A DNA stretch of 64,000 nt from Dysgonomonas mossii DSM 22836 (GTDB lineage Bacteria; Bacteroidota; Bacteroidia; Bacteroidales; Dysgonomonadaceae): contig NZ_GL892007.1 of NCBI RefSeq assembly GCF_000213575.1, forward strand, positions 248,001 to 312,000. Reading direction: 5' to 3'. Positions 1 to 9,255 of this stretch are shown one piece after another (positions within the stretch are counted from its first letter, which is position 1; each line of letters opens with the position of its first letter). The notes under the pieces were generated by a model that was given only the letters and a program-made list of their open reading frames with translations, did not search any database and had not been told where the DNA came from. The translations under genes were made by a program, and so were the position numbers.

Positions 1-130
1 ATGCCTGGGAAGATGGTATTAAATTTTTCAGGTAACTGTCGACGTAGTGAATAATATATTCCTAAATATATAATTTAGTCTAATTTCTCCACTACGTCAA
101 AAAAAAGTTTATATGCAAATAAGCAAAAGC

Positions 131-1855
131 TTATGGTTGAAAATCATTTGAAGATGTTGAATATAAACCGATCAATGCTCCAGTAAAACCACCGGCAACA
201 TCTGTGGAAAGAATATCACCGGAAACAGTTCCTCCAACATTCTTAAATACCTGATTATAAACAGAGTAATTAAATTTATAATTATCTTCGTCTGCTTCAA
301 CCTGCAATTTTATTGGTTTGCTTACATCAATTTTTTCACTGGCTACAAGAGTAGACTTATTCTTATCTGTTCTGACAAGCAAGATATAAGAGTCGTTTCC
401 TTTTTGTGTAACACCAAATACATAGTTGAACGATTCTTTTTGATAACAAACGATTCCTGCTAAATCAGTTTCAGAGGCAGGTACATAATTCATATCCACT
501 GTCGTTGAAAATGTTTTATGTTGCTGTCTATGAAATAAAGCTGAAATAGGCTTACGCTCTTTGATATTTGTCTGGAATGGCTTTATCTGTAAACCATCTT
601 TTGTAATATTCACAAAATCCTCACGAGGACCTCTTACTGCTATCCATCTATGATCTAAACTCTTGCTTGAAAAATCGTCGTTAAAAGTAAAATTTCCATT
701 AGGAAAGAAACCATTCATTCCTGTTTGATTTTGTACACCTTCCGGCATTTTCAATTTAGGCGATAGAGGAATAAGACCATTCTCGAAAACAGGGAATTCT
801 CCACTCCAGTCTACAGGTAATATAAATGTTTCTCTACCTGAATTCACTCTTTGTTTATTATTAGGACGAATTGCTAAAAACACACCATAATACTTCCCAT
901 CAGGAGCTTGTACTAAATCGGCATGTCCTGCCCAATCTACTTTATCTTTTCTATCTTTTGCAAAATATCTTTGAGTCAGTATTGGATTGTTGGCTGCCGG
1001 CTTAAATGGCCCGCGAGGATTTTCGCTAACAAAAATCACTTCACTATGCCAATCGCCAGTACCTCCTTCTGCACACATCAAAAAATAGCGACCATCTTTT
1101 TTATATATATGAGGGCCTTCTATCCATATAGGTCTCTTTGTTATATCCACACCCCCATCTACGATTATTTTATCTGTACCAGGAATCACTCTATCGTTTT
1201 CTACATCATATTCCCATTGTTTAATAACCCTGTGACCAGAATACAATTCTTTGCCATGATCCGGAGCATCATTGTGTACTAAATAAGCTTTGCCGTCATC
1301 ATCAAAGAATAATGCCGGATCAATTCCATTAAACTCTAGACGGATCGGGTCGCCCCATCCTTGTCGAGGATCTTTAGTCTTAACAACAATATTGCCCAAA
1401 CCTCCTCCAATATGAGTCGTGATCATATAGAAAGTATCATTATGAGGATTGTATGCAATATCTGGAGCATATACCCCAGCACTCATTTCTATATCTTGTA
1501 CTTTTAATTGGGTTGGTCTTTCTAATACATTTCCTATTTGTGTCCAATTAACTAAATCTTTACTATGAAAGATTGGTACTCCCGGAAAAAAAGCAAAAGA
1601 TGAGTTGACCAAATAATAGTCATCACCTTTACGAGTAATACTCGGATCGGGATAACACCCTTGCAAAATAGGTGTATAAAACTCATTGCTTTTTAAAGGG
1701 TTTTCGTTATAAACCTTATCATTCCCTTGATAAATAAATTTGGAAAAAGTAGGAACCCCCTTTTGAAGTTTTTTGTTTGCTTTAGTCTGACTGCTCAAAC
1801 TAAAAGGACTAAATAAGAGTATACCTGTAATAATAGCAATTACATTTTTTTTCAT
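131..1855 (-). CDS. GH43 family beta-xylosidase/alpha-L-arabinofuranosidase, two-domain, secreted
   Basis: Glycoside hydrolase family 43 enzyme expected to remove terminal xylose or arabinose from xylan fragments in the periplasm. Residues 1-23 form a signal peptide without a clear lipobox. The five-bladed propeller occupies about residues 58-370. The three family acids are visible: general base D70 in CYPDPS, pKa-modulating D179 in GIDPALFFDDDG, and general acid E246 in WIEGPHIY. Residues 385-574 form a C-terminal beta-sandwich of the kind that often completes the active site in long GH43 enzymes. The gene is alone on the minus strand with its own promoter: a TAGCTTTG box at 1915-1908 and an HTCS-type direct repeat at 2015-1988. 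Substrate and subfamily cannot be fixed by eye. Confidence 0.88.
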   Translation of the reverse strand: MKKNVIAIITGILLFSPFSLSSQTKANKKLQKGVPTFSKFIYQGNDKVYNENPLKSNEFYTPILQGCYPDPSITRKGDDYYLVNSSFAFFPGVPIFHSKDLVNWTQIGNVLERPTQLKVQDIEMSAGVYAPDIAYNPHNDTFYMITTHIGGGLGNIVVKTKDPRQGWGDPIRLEFNGIDPALFFDDDGKAYLVHNDAPDHGKELYSGHRVIKQWEYDVENDRVIPGTDKIIVDGGVDITKRPIWIEGPHIYKKDGRYFLMCAEGGTGDWHSEVIFVSENPRGPFKPAANNPILTQRYFAKDRKDKVDWAGHADLVQAPDGKYYGVFLAIRPNNKQRVNSGRETFILPVDWSGEFPVFENGLIPLSPKLKMPEGVQNQTGMNGFFPNGNFTFNDDFSSKSLDHRWIAVRGPREDFVNITKDGLQIKPFQTNIKERKPISALFHRQQHKTFSTTVDMNYVPASETDLAGIVCYQKESFNYVFGVTQKGNDSYILLVRTDKNKSTLVASEKIDVSKPIKLQVEADEDNYKFNYSVYNQVFKNVGGTVSGDILSTDVAGGFTGALIGLYSTSSNDFQP

Positions 1856-1907
1856 GATATGAATTAAGTTATTATATATATGGTTTTACGCTTTAGCGAT
1901 AACATTA

Positions 1908-2015
1908 CAAAGCTATATATCTATAAAAATTAAAGGATAAAAACTTGTTTCTTTTACAATCGCACAAGTAATTACAACCATACCGATTGTTGCATTTTCA
2001 ATCTTCTATGTTGCA
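1908..2015 (-). promoter_or_regulatory. Putative HTCS-responsive promoter of the 131-1855 GH43 gene
   Basis: On the minus strand TGCAACA (2015-2009), 14 nt, and TGCAACA (1994-1988) form a direct repeat with a 21-bp period. Exactly 72 nt further on is a perfect TAnnTTTG box, TAGCTTTG (1915-1908). Transcription should start near 1901, leaving a leader of about 46 nt. The same arrangement is found at four other promoters in the window. Binding by an HTCS AraC-type domain is inference. Confidence 0.72.
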
Positions 2016-2138
2016 CATTACATTTTCTTTCACTAAAAAGACTCTCTATATCAGAGAGAAAGCGAATAATTGGCTTTTTTATATTATTTATAATCGATTG
2101 CATAAAAAAAGAGTTATCGTCCTTTGTATATAAAGCAA

Positions 2139-3110
2139 CTAATTAAGTGTACCTTCAATCGTTTTAATTTTACCTTTGCTATCATATTCTAGTTCTACCA
2201 CCTTAAGGCTACGCAACCATGTTTTCCCTCCAGATGGTACACAGTCATGGTAAAATAAATACCACTTCCCTTTGAATTCGGCAATTGCATGATGAGTAGT
2301 CCAACCGATAACCGGAGTAAGAATTACTCCTTGATACACAAAAGGACCATACGGATTATCTCCGGTAGCATAACACAATAAATGTGTATCACCAGTGGAG
2401 TATGAAAAGTAATATTTACCATTGTATTTATGCATCCACGATGCTTCAAAAAAACGTCGCTCTGTATCCCCTGCCGTCAATGGGTCTCCGTTCTCATCTA
2501 AGATTAGAACATCGCGAGGTTCTTCTGCAAATCCAAGCATATCTACACTCAATTTTACAACTTTAGGACATAGAGCTAAATCTTTCCCTTCGGGCTGAAC
2601 AGCACATTCAAGCGCTTTGTTGTTACGATAACGCTGAAGCTGTCCACCCCATAATCCACCAAAGTACATATAGTATTCTCCATTTTCTTCCCAAATAGCA
2701 GGATCTATACTATAACTTCCCTTTATTGGATTTTCCTCTGGAATGAATGGTCCTTCGGGCTTATAGCTAATAGCTACTCCTATACGAAAAATATCATTTT
2801 GATCCTTCAGTGGAAAATACATATAATATTTACCATCTTTACATGCTACATCACAATCCCACAATTGACGACCAGCCCAAGAGATATCTGCTGTATCTAA
2901 CACAACACCATGATCTGTAAGGACACCATTTTCGATATCGTCAGTAGAAAACACATGATAATCCTTCATATCGAAGTGATCTCCATTATCATTTTCTTCG
3001 ATTCCACTTTCCCAATCGTGTGAGGGATATATATACAATCTTCCATCAAAAACATGGACAGCAGGATCTGCCATATAAGCATCAGGAACTAAGTATTTAG
3101 GTATTTTCAT
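2139..3110 (-). CDS. GH43 (Xsa-like) beta-xylosidase/arabinofuranosidase, no signal peptide
   Basis: Single-domain GH43 enzyme of 323 residues that closely resembles the bifunctional beta-xylosidase/alpha-L-arabinofuranosidase Xsa of Bacteroides ovatus. No signal peptide is present, so it probably acts in the cytoplasm on imported xylo-oligosaccharides. Catalytic acids are base D15 in MADPAVH, D136 in SIDPAIW and acid E222 in FFEASWMHKY. It lies 7 bp after the GH10 gene, so the two are co-transcribed. It is a paralogue of the protein at 45574-46548, and the gene order transporter, GH10, GH43 is the same in both places. Here the transporter is destroyed, so this copy belongs to the decayed duplicate. 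Confidence 0.9.
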   Translation of the reverse strand: MKIPKYLVPDAYMADPAVHVFDGRLYIYPSHDWESGIEENDNGDHFDMKDYHVFSTDDIENGVLTDHGVVLDTADISWAGRQLWDCDVACKDGKYYMYFPLKDQNDIFRIGVAISYKPEGPFIPEENPIKGSYSIDPAIWEENGEYYMYFGGLWGGQLQRYRNNKALECAVQPEGKDLALCPKVVKLSVDMLGFAEEPRDVLILDENGDPLTAGDTERRFFEASWMHKYNGKYYFSYSTGDTHLLCYATGDNPYGPFVYQGVILTPVIGWTTHHAIAEFKGKWYLFYHDCVPSGGKTWLRSLKVVELEYDSKGKIKTIEGTLN

Positions 3111-3117
3111 TTTTCCT

Positions 3118-4284
3118 TTATTTGTCAGTTGATATTGCTACTCTATTTTTTTTAGACATTGCCTCATCTATTATACTCTGAACAACAGGTTTGGCTTTAT
3201 AACTTCTATCAAACAATAATGGATAATCTGTACGGCCTCTCATGGGGAAATTATTTTTCCAAGAATCACCATCCGTTACACCCCACATAGTTACCCTACT
3301 CACTTTATCAGAATTATCCAGAAAAAGTGTAAAATATTCCAACATCCGCTTACTCCAAATATCTGAAACAGAATCGGGCAAAGCTTCAACATAAGGATTC
3401 ATCTCCTTCCGATAAGCTTCTGTATCCGAGATATTAGCTCCTACATTAAAGCGCGGAGAAGGCAATGCACTCAATTCAAATTCTGTAATCATAACTTTCA
3501 CACCCAATGCAGTATAGGCATCTATCGCCGCCTTATAATCGGCTAATGTCGGAGAATCTAATCCTACGTGACCTTGCATACCAACGCCGTCGATACGAAT
3601 ACCTTTTTCTTTTAAAGCCTTAACTAGATTCACAATTGCATCACGCTTCTCGTTAAGCCATTCGTTATAGTCGTTGTAATAAAGCTCTGCATCGGGATCA
3701 GCTTCGTGAGCATATTGAAATGCTAACGGAATGAATTCTTCACCCAATATCTCATAGAATTTACTTTTGCGAAACTCTCCATTATCTAATATCGCTTCGT
3801 TAACAACATCCCAACCTTTTATGCGTCCTTTATAACGACTCACAATTGTTGTTATATGATTTTTCATCCTTTCTTTTAAGACTTCAGGCGAAACGTCTTT
3901 TCCTTTATCATCGGTAAAGAACCACGAGGGAGCCTGAGAATGCCAGATAAGACAATGCCCTGTGACAAAAAGGTGATTCTGCTCACCTAATTCAACAAAC
4001 TTATCTGCATCATCAAAAAAGAACTCTCCTTCTTTGGGCTGCATATACATGCTTTTCATGCAATTTTCTGCTACAATGGCAGCAAACTGATCTTTTACAA
4101 TTCTCAAAGACGCTGTATCGCGACCTTGTATCTGATTCAGATTTAAAGCCGTTCCGATATAAAACTTTCCGTCTAATGCCTTTTTCAAAGATGGAGTTTT
4201 GTCATCACTTGTCGATTTAGCCTGAACACAGCAGAGCAATAAAAGCATTAAGCTAAAACTAAGAATAGGTGTTAATAATTTCAT
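3118..4284 (-). CDS. GH10 endo-1,4-beta-xylanase (second copy)
   Basis: Family 10 endoxylanase of 388 residues, expected to cleave the beta-1,4-xylan backbone. Residues 1-22 are a hydrophobic signal peptide with two cysteines (C18, C19); the lipobox is poor, so lipidation is uncertain. The catalytic barrel covers about residues 34-375. Acid/base E163 lies in WDVVNEAI and nucleophile E268 in [12 protein letters not shown], where the usual ITELD is altered. There is no carbohydrate-binding insertion, so it probably works on oligosaccharides in the periplasm. It is a clear paralogue of 44401-45552. Upstream is a transporter remnant (4337-4482), and no good promoter box follows the degenerate repeat at 4922-4949, so expression may be low. 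Confidence 0.92.
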   Translation of the reverse strand: MKLLTPILSFSLMLLLLCCVQAKSTSDDKTPSLKKALDGKFYIGTALNLNQIQGRDTASLRIVKDQFAAIVAENCMKSMYMQPKEGEFFFDDADKFVELGEQNHLFVTGHCLIWHSQAPSWFFTDDKGKDVSPEVLKERMKNHITTIVSRYKGRIKGWDVVNEAILDNGEFRKSKFYEILGEEFIPLAFQYAHEADPDAELYYNDYNEWLNEKRDAIVNLVKALKEKGIRIDGVGMQGHVGLDSPTLADYKAAIDAYTALGVKVMITEFELSALPSPRFNVGANISDTEAYRKEMNPYVEALPDSVSDIWSKRMLEYFTLFLDNSDKVSRVTMWGVTDGDSWKNNFPMRGRTDYPLLFDRSYKAKPVVQSIIDEAMSKKNRVAISTDK

Positions 4285-4336
4285 GATAATGATTTTTCTA
4301 TATTATATATTTATTAATATCATTTTTAGAGCAACG

Positions 4337-4482
4337 TTATTTATCATTCAAATACCGTTCTTCGATTTCCATATTAATCTTGTTAATCACATTGTCTTCC
4401 AGTTCATATTTAGATTTATCCTCATCGATTTTACAAATTGAGCAATGAGTACTAGCGACACCAGGGTCTTTATTAATTTAGG
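4337..4482 (-). pseudogene. Remnant of a GPH-family sugar transporter gene (C-terminal fragments)
   Basis: Reading the minus strand from about 4482, one frame gives KTLVSLVLIAQFVKS, matching KTQVWLVFIAQFIKS in the intact transporter at 42963-44375. After a large internal deletion and a one-base frame shift the reading continues as KYELEDNVINKINMEIEER and a stop at 4339-4337, matching the intact C-terminus RYELEDNVIDKINMEIEER. The remnant sits just before the GH10 gene, exactly where the intact transporter precedes GH10 in the other copy. It is the fossil of an inverted duplication of transporter-GH10-GH43. Nothing recognisable of the transporter's N-terminal half remains. Confidence 0.85.
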
Positions 4483-4999
4483 CTTATTATCCCGGTCTTC
4501 ACACGTCTCAGACTAAGGACTTTCTGCATTGTAAAATTAAATCATTAACAAAAGGGAGGAAACTATTATTGATACAGGTTACGCTATCGTATGTTTCGCA
4601 ACAACTCTAAGATGTTTCACTTTATATCTATATTGTTTCTTCAGATTCTCGAAAGCATAAAAGAGGATTATAGCACTTCTTTTTACAAAAGAGCTTGACC
4701 TCAAAAAAATAGGCTGTTCTATCGAGAAAGTCAATGTTAGCATAAATGCGATACATTTGCACTTACAATCGAATTGGTACATGTGCCGATTTAGCGAAAA
4801 TTATACTAATATTTGAAATTTAAAGAAACGTGCATGTAATTATACAGTTATTAATACCTATGCTCCTAAAGCAGAAGAAACCAACACAAAACGTCAAAAC
4901 AAAAACACAAAACACTCGTTACGTTTCACAAACCATAGCTTATGTTGCACATGGAACAAAATATGTTTATTTTGTTCCCTTTTTCATTGTTTAATTCTT
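4483..4999. other. Intergenic region between the decayed operon and HTCS1
   Basis: About 500 bp without a convincing gene. A 67-codon open frame on the minus strand (4782-4579) has no recognisable domain and lies in decayed DNA, so I do not call it. On the minus strand TGCAACA (4949-4943), 14 nt, and TGAAACG (4928-4922) form a degraded version of the HTCS-type repeat. At the position where a -7 box stands in the five good promoters (4849-4842) there is AACTGTAT instead of TAnnTTTG. This fits a dead or weakened promoter of the duplicated operon. Confidence 0.5.
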
Positions 5000-5007
5000 T
5001 ATTTTTG
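5000..5007 (+). promoter_or_regulatory. -7 box of the HTCS1 gene
   Basis: TATTTTTG is a perfect match to the Bacteroidota TAnnTTTG element and lies 32 bp before the ATG at 5040, predicting a short leader of about 26 nt. No HTCS-type direct repeat is found at the matching distance on this strand, so the regulator gene is probably expressed constitutively. Confidence 0.5.
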
Positions 5008-5039
5008 TTTCACATTCTAATACCGAAAATCTAAAATAC

Positions 5040-8000
5040 ATGAGCAAACGCCTTTTTTTGTTTTTTGCCCTTTCTTGCGTCTCCATAAGTTTAAGCTTAG
5101 CTCAACAGGAACGCTTTTATGGATTAGGAAAATTATCGAGCAACCTAATCACCCGAATTACTCAGGATTCTTCAGGATTTATTTGGATAGCTACCGAAAA
5201 CGGATTAAATAAGTTTGATGGATGGAGTTTCACTCATTATTTCTACAACGATAAAGACTCCACATCCTTATCCGGTAATTATATCGAAACTTTTTTTACA
5301 GATGACTCCGGCTCTCTCTGGATCGGAGCCAATAGGGGATTAGAATATTACAATCCTTACAAAGACTCATTCATTCACGTCAAATTCCCCGATAATACAC
5401 ATCCATCAGTCAGAGGAATCATACAACTGCATAGTGGAGAAATCTGGATTGTAACAGGAGGCTATGGTCTTTACTCTATTAATAAACAAACAATGACAGC
5501 AACGTCTCTTACAGATGTAAATAAGCTGTTGGCCATCCCTTATTCGAACCATATTTTTGAAGACCGAGCACATCAAATATGGATAGTATTATCAGAAAGT
5601 CGTATGGCATGCATTTCTCCAGATAAAAAAAGCGTGAAAACTTATGATTTGCCTATCGACCCACAATATAAAGTCTATGGAATAACAGAAGACCACATGG
5701 GTAGAATGTTTGTTGCAACAAGCTCCTGCGTATTTCTATGGGATATAATCCGCCAAGACTTTATGCGTATCAAAAATGACGAACCCAATGTAAATATACG
5801 AGGCATCGCTTGCCTTAAAGACGGAATGGTATACGTCAACACCTTAGGACAAGGATTGAAATATATAGACACCAATACGATGACCCTGGTTACGCCTTCC
5901 AAACTTAAAAATGGATATGACAATCCTATAAAGGAACGTATTACAACTTTTTTTGAAGACAACAAAGGAAACTTATGGTTTGGGTGCAACCAGAAAGGGT
6001 TATTGATGGGCTTAAATGAGCCTACTCAGTTCGATTTTTGGTATTTTAAAGAAAATGGAGAGACAGGGTCTATCACTTCATTATATCAAGACCGTGAAAA
6101 TGAATTGTGGCTAGGAACGGACAATGGTAAACTTCATAAGATAAACAACAGAGGTAAGATTCTGAAGTCTTATAATATCCAAAAAGATGTTTCGACCATG
6201 TATGAGGATATCAGCGGTACATTTTGGATAGGAAGCTATCAAGGAGGGGTTTATACTTTTGATAAAAAAAGTGGGAGGAGTGCTAAATATCCATCCTTCG
6301 AGGGCAAATCTGTTGTTGCCATAGCTGAAGATAAAAAGAAAAATGTATATATATCTGTACTCGGTGAAGGTTTCATTCGCTATAATATTGAAACAAAAAA
6401 ATGGATATTGATATCGGATAAAACTCGTTTAGCAAATGGTCAGGTTTTATCTAACAACTGGATTAATGATATTTTGTGTGACTCCGATGGGCTTATTTGG
6501 CTTGCACATAGTATAGGTGTAGACTGCTATGATCCCGATAAGAGTATCTTCCTTCACTATAGCGATGATGCATCTCTTTCTTCTATGATTTGCACCACTC
6601 TAATGGAAGATAAGAAAAAAAACATTTGGATTGGAACAAATAATGGATTATACAAATATGACAAGAAAACAAAAAAGATAGAACATTATGGAATGGAAGA
6701 AGGTTTGCCTAACAACATTATATGCGGACTAGGCACTGATGCTAAGGGGAACAACATTTGGGGAAGTACACTAAACGGAATATTCCAGTTAAATATAGAG
6801 ACCGGACGTATCGCATGTTACTACACAGGGAATGGACTAGTTGATAGAGAATTCTCAAAGAACATTTTTCTACAAGATAAGATGGGATATTTATATTTCG
6901 GTGGGTTATATGGAGTAACCAAATTCTTACCGGATTCAATTAAGGCTCTAAACTTAGACTTTCAACCCAAACTGACTCATTTATACATAAATAATGTATC
7001 CGTCAGTGCAGATAAAATAATAAAAGGCAAACCGATATCCGAGACTAGACTGTTTGATGCTTCAGAGATAAACCTATCCTATAACGAAAAGTCTTTTTCT
7101 CTGGAATTTTCTACAATGAATTATCATAATCCGGAGAATGTGATTTTTGAATATCGCCTACTGGGAATGAATGAAGAATGGATATCTACATTTCCGGGAG
7201 AGAATCGTATAACATATAACTTTTTATCTCCTGGAAATTATACCTTAGAGGTAAGAGCTTTCGAAAACAATGCTTACTCCTCTATCAAGACTCTAAATAT
7301 AAAAATATCCCCACCTTGGTACAGTACTACTTGGGCAACGTCCTTATATGTATTACTTTTTATCGGAATATTAACAGGTATTGTCTATACATGGCAGAAA
7401 CGTCAACAAAGACGTAGAGAAGAACAAAACAATGAAGATAAATTAAAATTCTTCATTAATATTGCACATGAAATACGATCACCTACTACATTAATTATAA
7501 GCCCATTATCTGAATTACTAAAAACCGAATATGATGAGAAAACAAAAAAGTTATTAGAAACAATACAGCGTAATGCACATCGGATAATGAGCCTTATAAA
7601 CCAGCTTTTGGATATTAGAAAGATAGACAAAGGACAGATGAAGATTGCATGTCAGGAAACAGATATGGTCGGATTTATAAAGGATCTAACCCTTGTTTTT
7701 GATTACCAAGCAAATAAACGAAATATAAAGTTTACTTTCGAATCATCAGAAGATCGTCTTCCGGTATGGATTGACAGAAACAACTTCGACAAGGTATTGA
7801 TGAATTTGCTCATAAACGCATTCAAATATACTAAGGATGGAGGCGAAATTAAAATAACCCTCGCAGCTATTAAATCCGAAGATGCAGGGAATGCAAGAAA
7901 GTATGCTGAAATTAATATCATTGACTCGGGATTAGGATTAAACGAGAAAGAGGTTGAACGTATCTTCGAACGATTTTATCAAGCAGAGCCGTACAATCCA

Positions 8001-9008
8001 TTAGGATTCGGTATAGGACTGAACTTATGTAAACTATTAGTGGAACTTCACCATGGCACGATAAAGGCTTCTAATAGGAAGGACATACAGGGTAGCTGCT
8101 TTACCGTTCGTATCCCTATAGGGAATGAACACTTCACAAAAGAAGATATTGTTCAGCAAAGTGAAACTATCCGCTTTGCATTGGAAACCCCTATTTGTTG
8201 GGAAGAAAAAGATCATCCAACAGTAGCAATTAAAAATAAAAAAAGACAACGGATATTAGTTGTAGATGATGATGAAGGACTACAAGAATATATACAAAGA
8301 GAATTAAGTGCGAGTTATAAAGTTGTTACGGCAAATAATGGCAACGAGGCTTTGCAAATATTACTACAAGAACGCATCGACTTGGTGATATCGGACGTAG
8401 CTATGCCCGAGATGGATGGCTTCACTCTACTCAAGAAAATCAGAAACAATGAGAATATAAGTCATATCCCGGTCATTCTGTTAACTTCTCAGGTTGAAGC
8501 GGATAGTCGCATGATGGGCTGGAATGTAGGTGCCGATGGCTTTATGGATAAACCGTTTCTGATGGAAGAACTGCTCTTCCTTTGTAATAATCTGATATCA
8601 AACAGATCATTATTGAAAGGTAAATTTGTAGGGGTAAAAGAGCTGGAAGAGAAAGTGACTCCTTTAGATATTAAATCGAATGACGACCTATTTATTGAGC
8701 GACTGATGACTCTTATTAATAAAAATATAGACAATTCTAAATTCAGTATTGAAGCTCTATCTAAAGAAGTTGGCATCAGTCGTACGCAACTACATCGAAA
8801 GCTTAAAGAAATAACAGGGATAACTACCAGCGACTTTATTCGAAATGTACGATTAAAACAAGCTGCAAAATTGTTAGTTGAGAAGAAAGTGAATATATCA
8901 CAGGTTGCTTATGCTACAGGTTTTTCAAACCCTACTATTTTTGCAGTTGCATTTAAGAAATTCTATGGATGCACCCCTACAGAATATGCAGAGAGGGGAG
9001 AAAGTTGA
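5040..9008 (+). CDS. Hybrid two-component system sensor/regulator (HTCS1)
   Basis: One-protein signalling system of 1322 residues. A signal peptide (1-21) is followed by a periplasmic sensor of Reg_prop beta-propeller repeats (about 25-670; repeated motifs such as IWIATENGLNKFDG) and a Y_Y_Y domain (about 678-755). A transmembrane helix spans about 767-788. The cytoplasmic part has a dimerisation domain with H810 in NIAHEIRSP, an ATPase domain with N-box and GFGIGLNL G-box, a receiver domain with acidic pocket D1076-D1078 and phospho-acceptor D1119 in ISDVAMPEMDG, and an AraC-type DNA-binding domain (about 1235-1318). Ligands of such sensors are usually oligosaccharides; here presumably xylan-derived. 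It is most like HTCS3. An HTCS-type site starts two bases after its stop codon and faces transketolase. Confidence 0.95.
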   Translation: MSKRLFLFFALSCVSISLSLAQQERFYGLGKLSSNLITRITQDSSGFIWIATENGLNKFDGWSFTHYFYNDKDSTSLSGNYIETFFTDDSGSLWIGANRGLEYYNPYKDSFIHVKFPDNTHPSVRGIIQLHSGEIWIVTGGYGLYSINKQTMTATSLTDVNKLLAIPYSNHIFEDRAHQIWIVLSESRMACISPDKKSVKTYDLPIDPQYKVYGITEDHMGRMFVATSSCVFLWDIIRQDFMRIKNDEPNVNIRGIACLKDGMVYVNTLGQGLKYIDTNTMTLVTPSKLKNGYDNPIKERITTFFEDNKGNLWFGCNQKGLLMGLNEPTQFDFWYFKENGETGSITSLYQDRENELWLGTDNGKLHKINNRGKILKSYNIQKDVSTMYEDISGTFWIGSYQGGVYTFDKKSGRSAKYPSFEGKSVVAIAEDKKKNVYISVLGEGFIRYNIETKKWILISDKTRLANGQVLSNNWINDILCDSDGLIWLAHSIGVDCYDPDKSIFLHYSDDASLSSMICTTLMEDKKKNIWIGTNNGLYKYDKKTKKIEHYGMEEGLPNNIICGLGTDAKGNNIWGSTLNGIFQLNIETGRIACYYTGNGLVDREFSKNIFLQDKMGYLYFGGLYGVTKFLPDSIKALNLDFQPKLTHLYINNVSVSADKIIKGKPISETRLFDASEINLSYNEKSFSLEFSTMNYHNPENVIFEYRLLGMNEEWISTFPGENRITYNFLSPGNYTLEVRAFENNAYSSIKTLNIKISPPWYSTTWATSLYVLLFIGILTGIVYTWQKRQQRRREEQNNEDKLKFFINIAHEIRSPTTLIISPLSELLKTEYDEKTKKLLETIQRNAHRIMSLINQLLDIRKIDKGQMKIACQETDMVGFIKDLTLVFDYQANKRNIKFTFESSEDRLPVWIDRNNFDKVLMNLLINAFKYTKDGGEIKITLAAIKSEDAGNARKYAEINIIDSGLGLNEKEVERIFERFYQAEPYNPLGFGIGLNLCKLLVELHHGTIKASNRKDIQGSCFTVRIPIGNEHFTKEDIVQQSETIRFALETPICWEEKDHPTVAIKNKKRQRILVVDDDEGLQEYIQRELSASYKVVTANNGNEALQILLQERIDLVISDVAMPEMDGFTLLKKIRNNENISHIPVILLTSQVEADSRMMGWNVGADGFMDKPFLMEELLFLCNNLISNRSLLKGKFVGVKELEEKVTPLDIKSNDDLFIERLMTLINKNIDNSKFSIEALSKEVGISRTQLHRKLKEITGITTSDFIRNVRLKQAAKLLVEKKVNISQVAYATGFSNPTIFAVAFKKFYGCTPTEYAERGES

Positions 9009-9010
9009 GA

Positions 9011-9118
9011 TGCAACATAAAAGAACGAATATGCGACATAATAGAAGTCGAAAGCACTATATACGATTGTAAAAGGAATGGATTCTGTAATTATTATTTT
9101 TAATGTTTCGTAAATTTG
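9011..9118 (+). promoter_or_regulatory. Putative HTCS-responsive promoter of transketolase
   Basis: TGCAACA (9011-9017), 14 nt, TGCGACA (9032-9038), then 72 nt, then a perfect -7 box TAAATTTG (9111-9118). The geometry is identical to the SusC and GH43 promoters. The predicted start is near 9125, with a leader of about 130 nt. It indicates that transketolase belongs to the xylan regulon rather than being a bystander. Confidence 0.7.
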
Positions 9119-9255
9119 AAATATGATCATTGAGAAAAACAATAATTGAAAGCAAAGAGGCTTTACTGATGAAAATGAAAGTTTATATCTAAAAAGCCTT
9201 TGTTTTACAAATATAATTTCTCTGATTAAACTTCGAAACATCAAAATATTTAACA

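Noticed and set aside
1-54. Possible 3' end of a plus-strand gene at the left edge (frames ending AWEDGIKFFR at 33-35 or in a stop at 52-54)
   Set aside because: Two frames are open from the edge and the piece is too short to recognise, so neither can be supported.
41-98. Inverted repeat GACGTAGTG (41-49)/CACTACGTC (90-98) next to an A-run
   Set aside because: The A-run is on the wrong side for a terminator in either direction, and the loop is long; it may be chance.
119-134. Small hairpin ATAAGC-AAAA-GCTTAT over the stop codon of the first GH43 gene
   Set aside because: The stem is only six mostly AT pairs and the T-run is several bases away; too weak to call a terminator.
923-1282. 119-codon open frame antisense to the first GH43 gene
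   Set aside because: Fully inside a well-supported GH43 gene on the opposite strand, with no recognisable protein features.
4579-4782. 67-codon open frame on the minus strand upstream of the transporter remnant
   Set aside because: No signal peptide, domain or start context; it lies in decayed intergenic DNA and looks like a chance frame.
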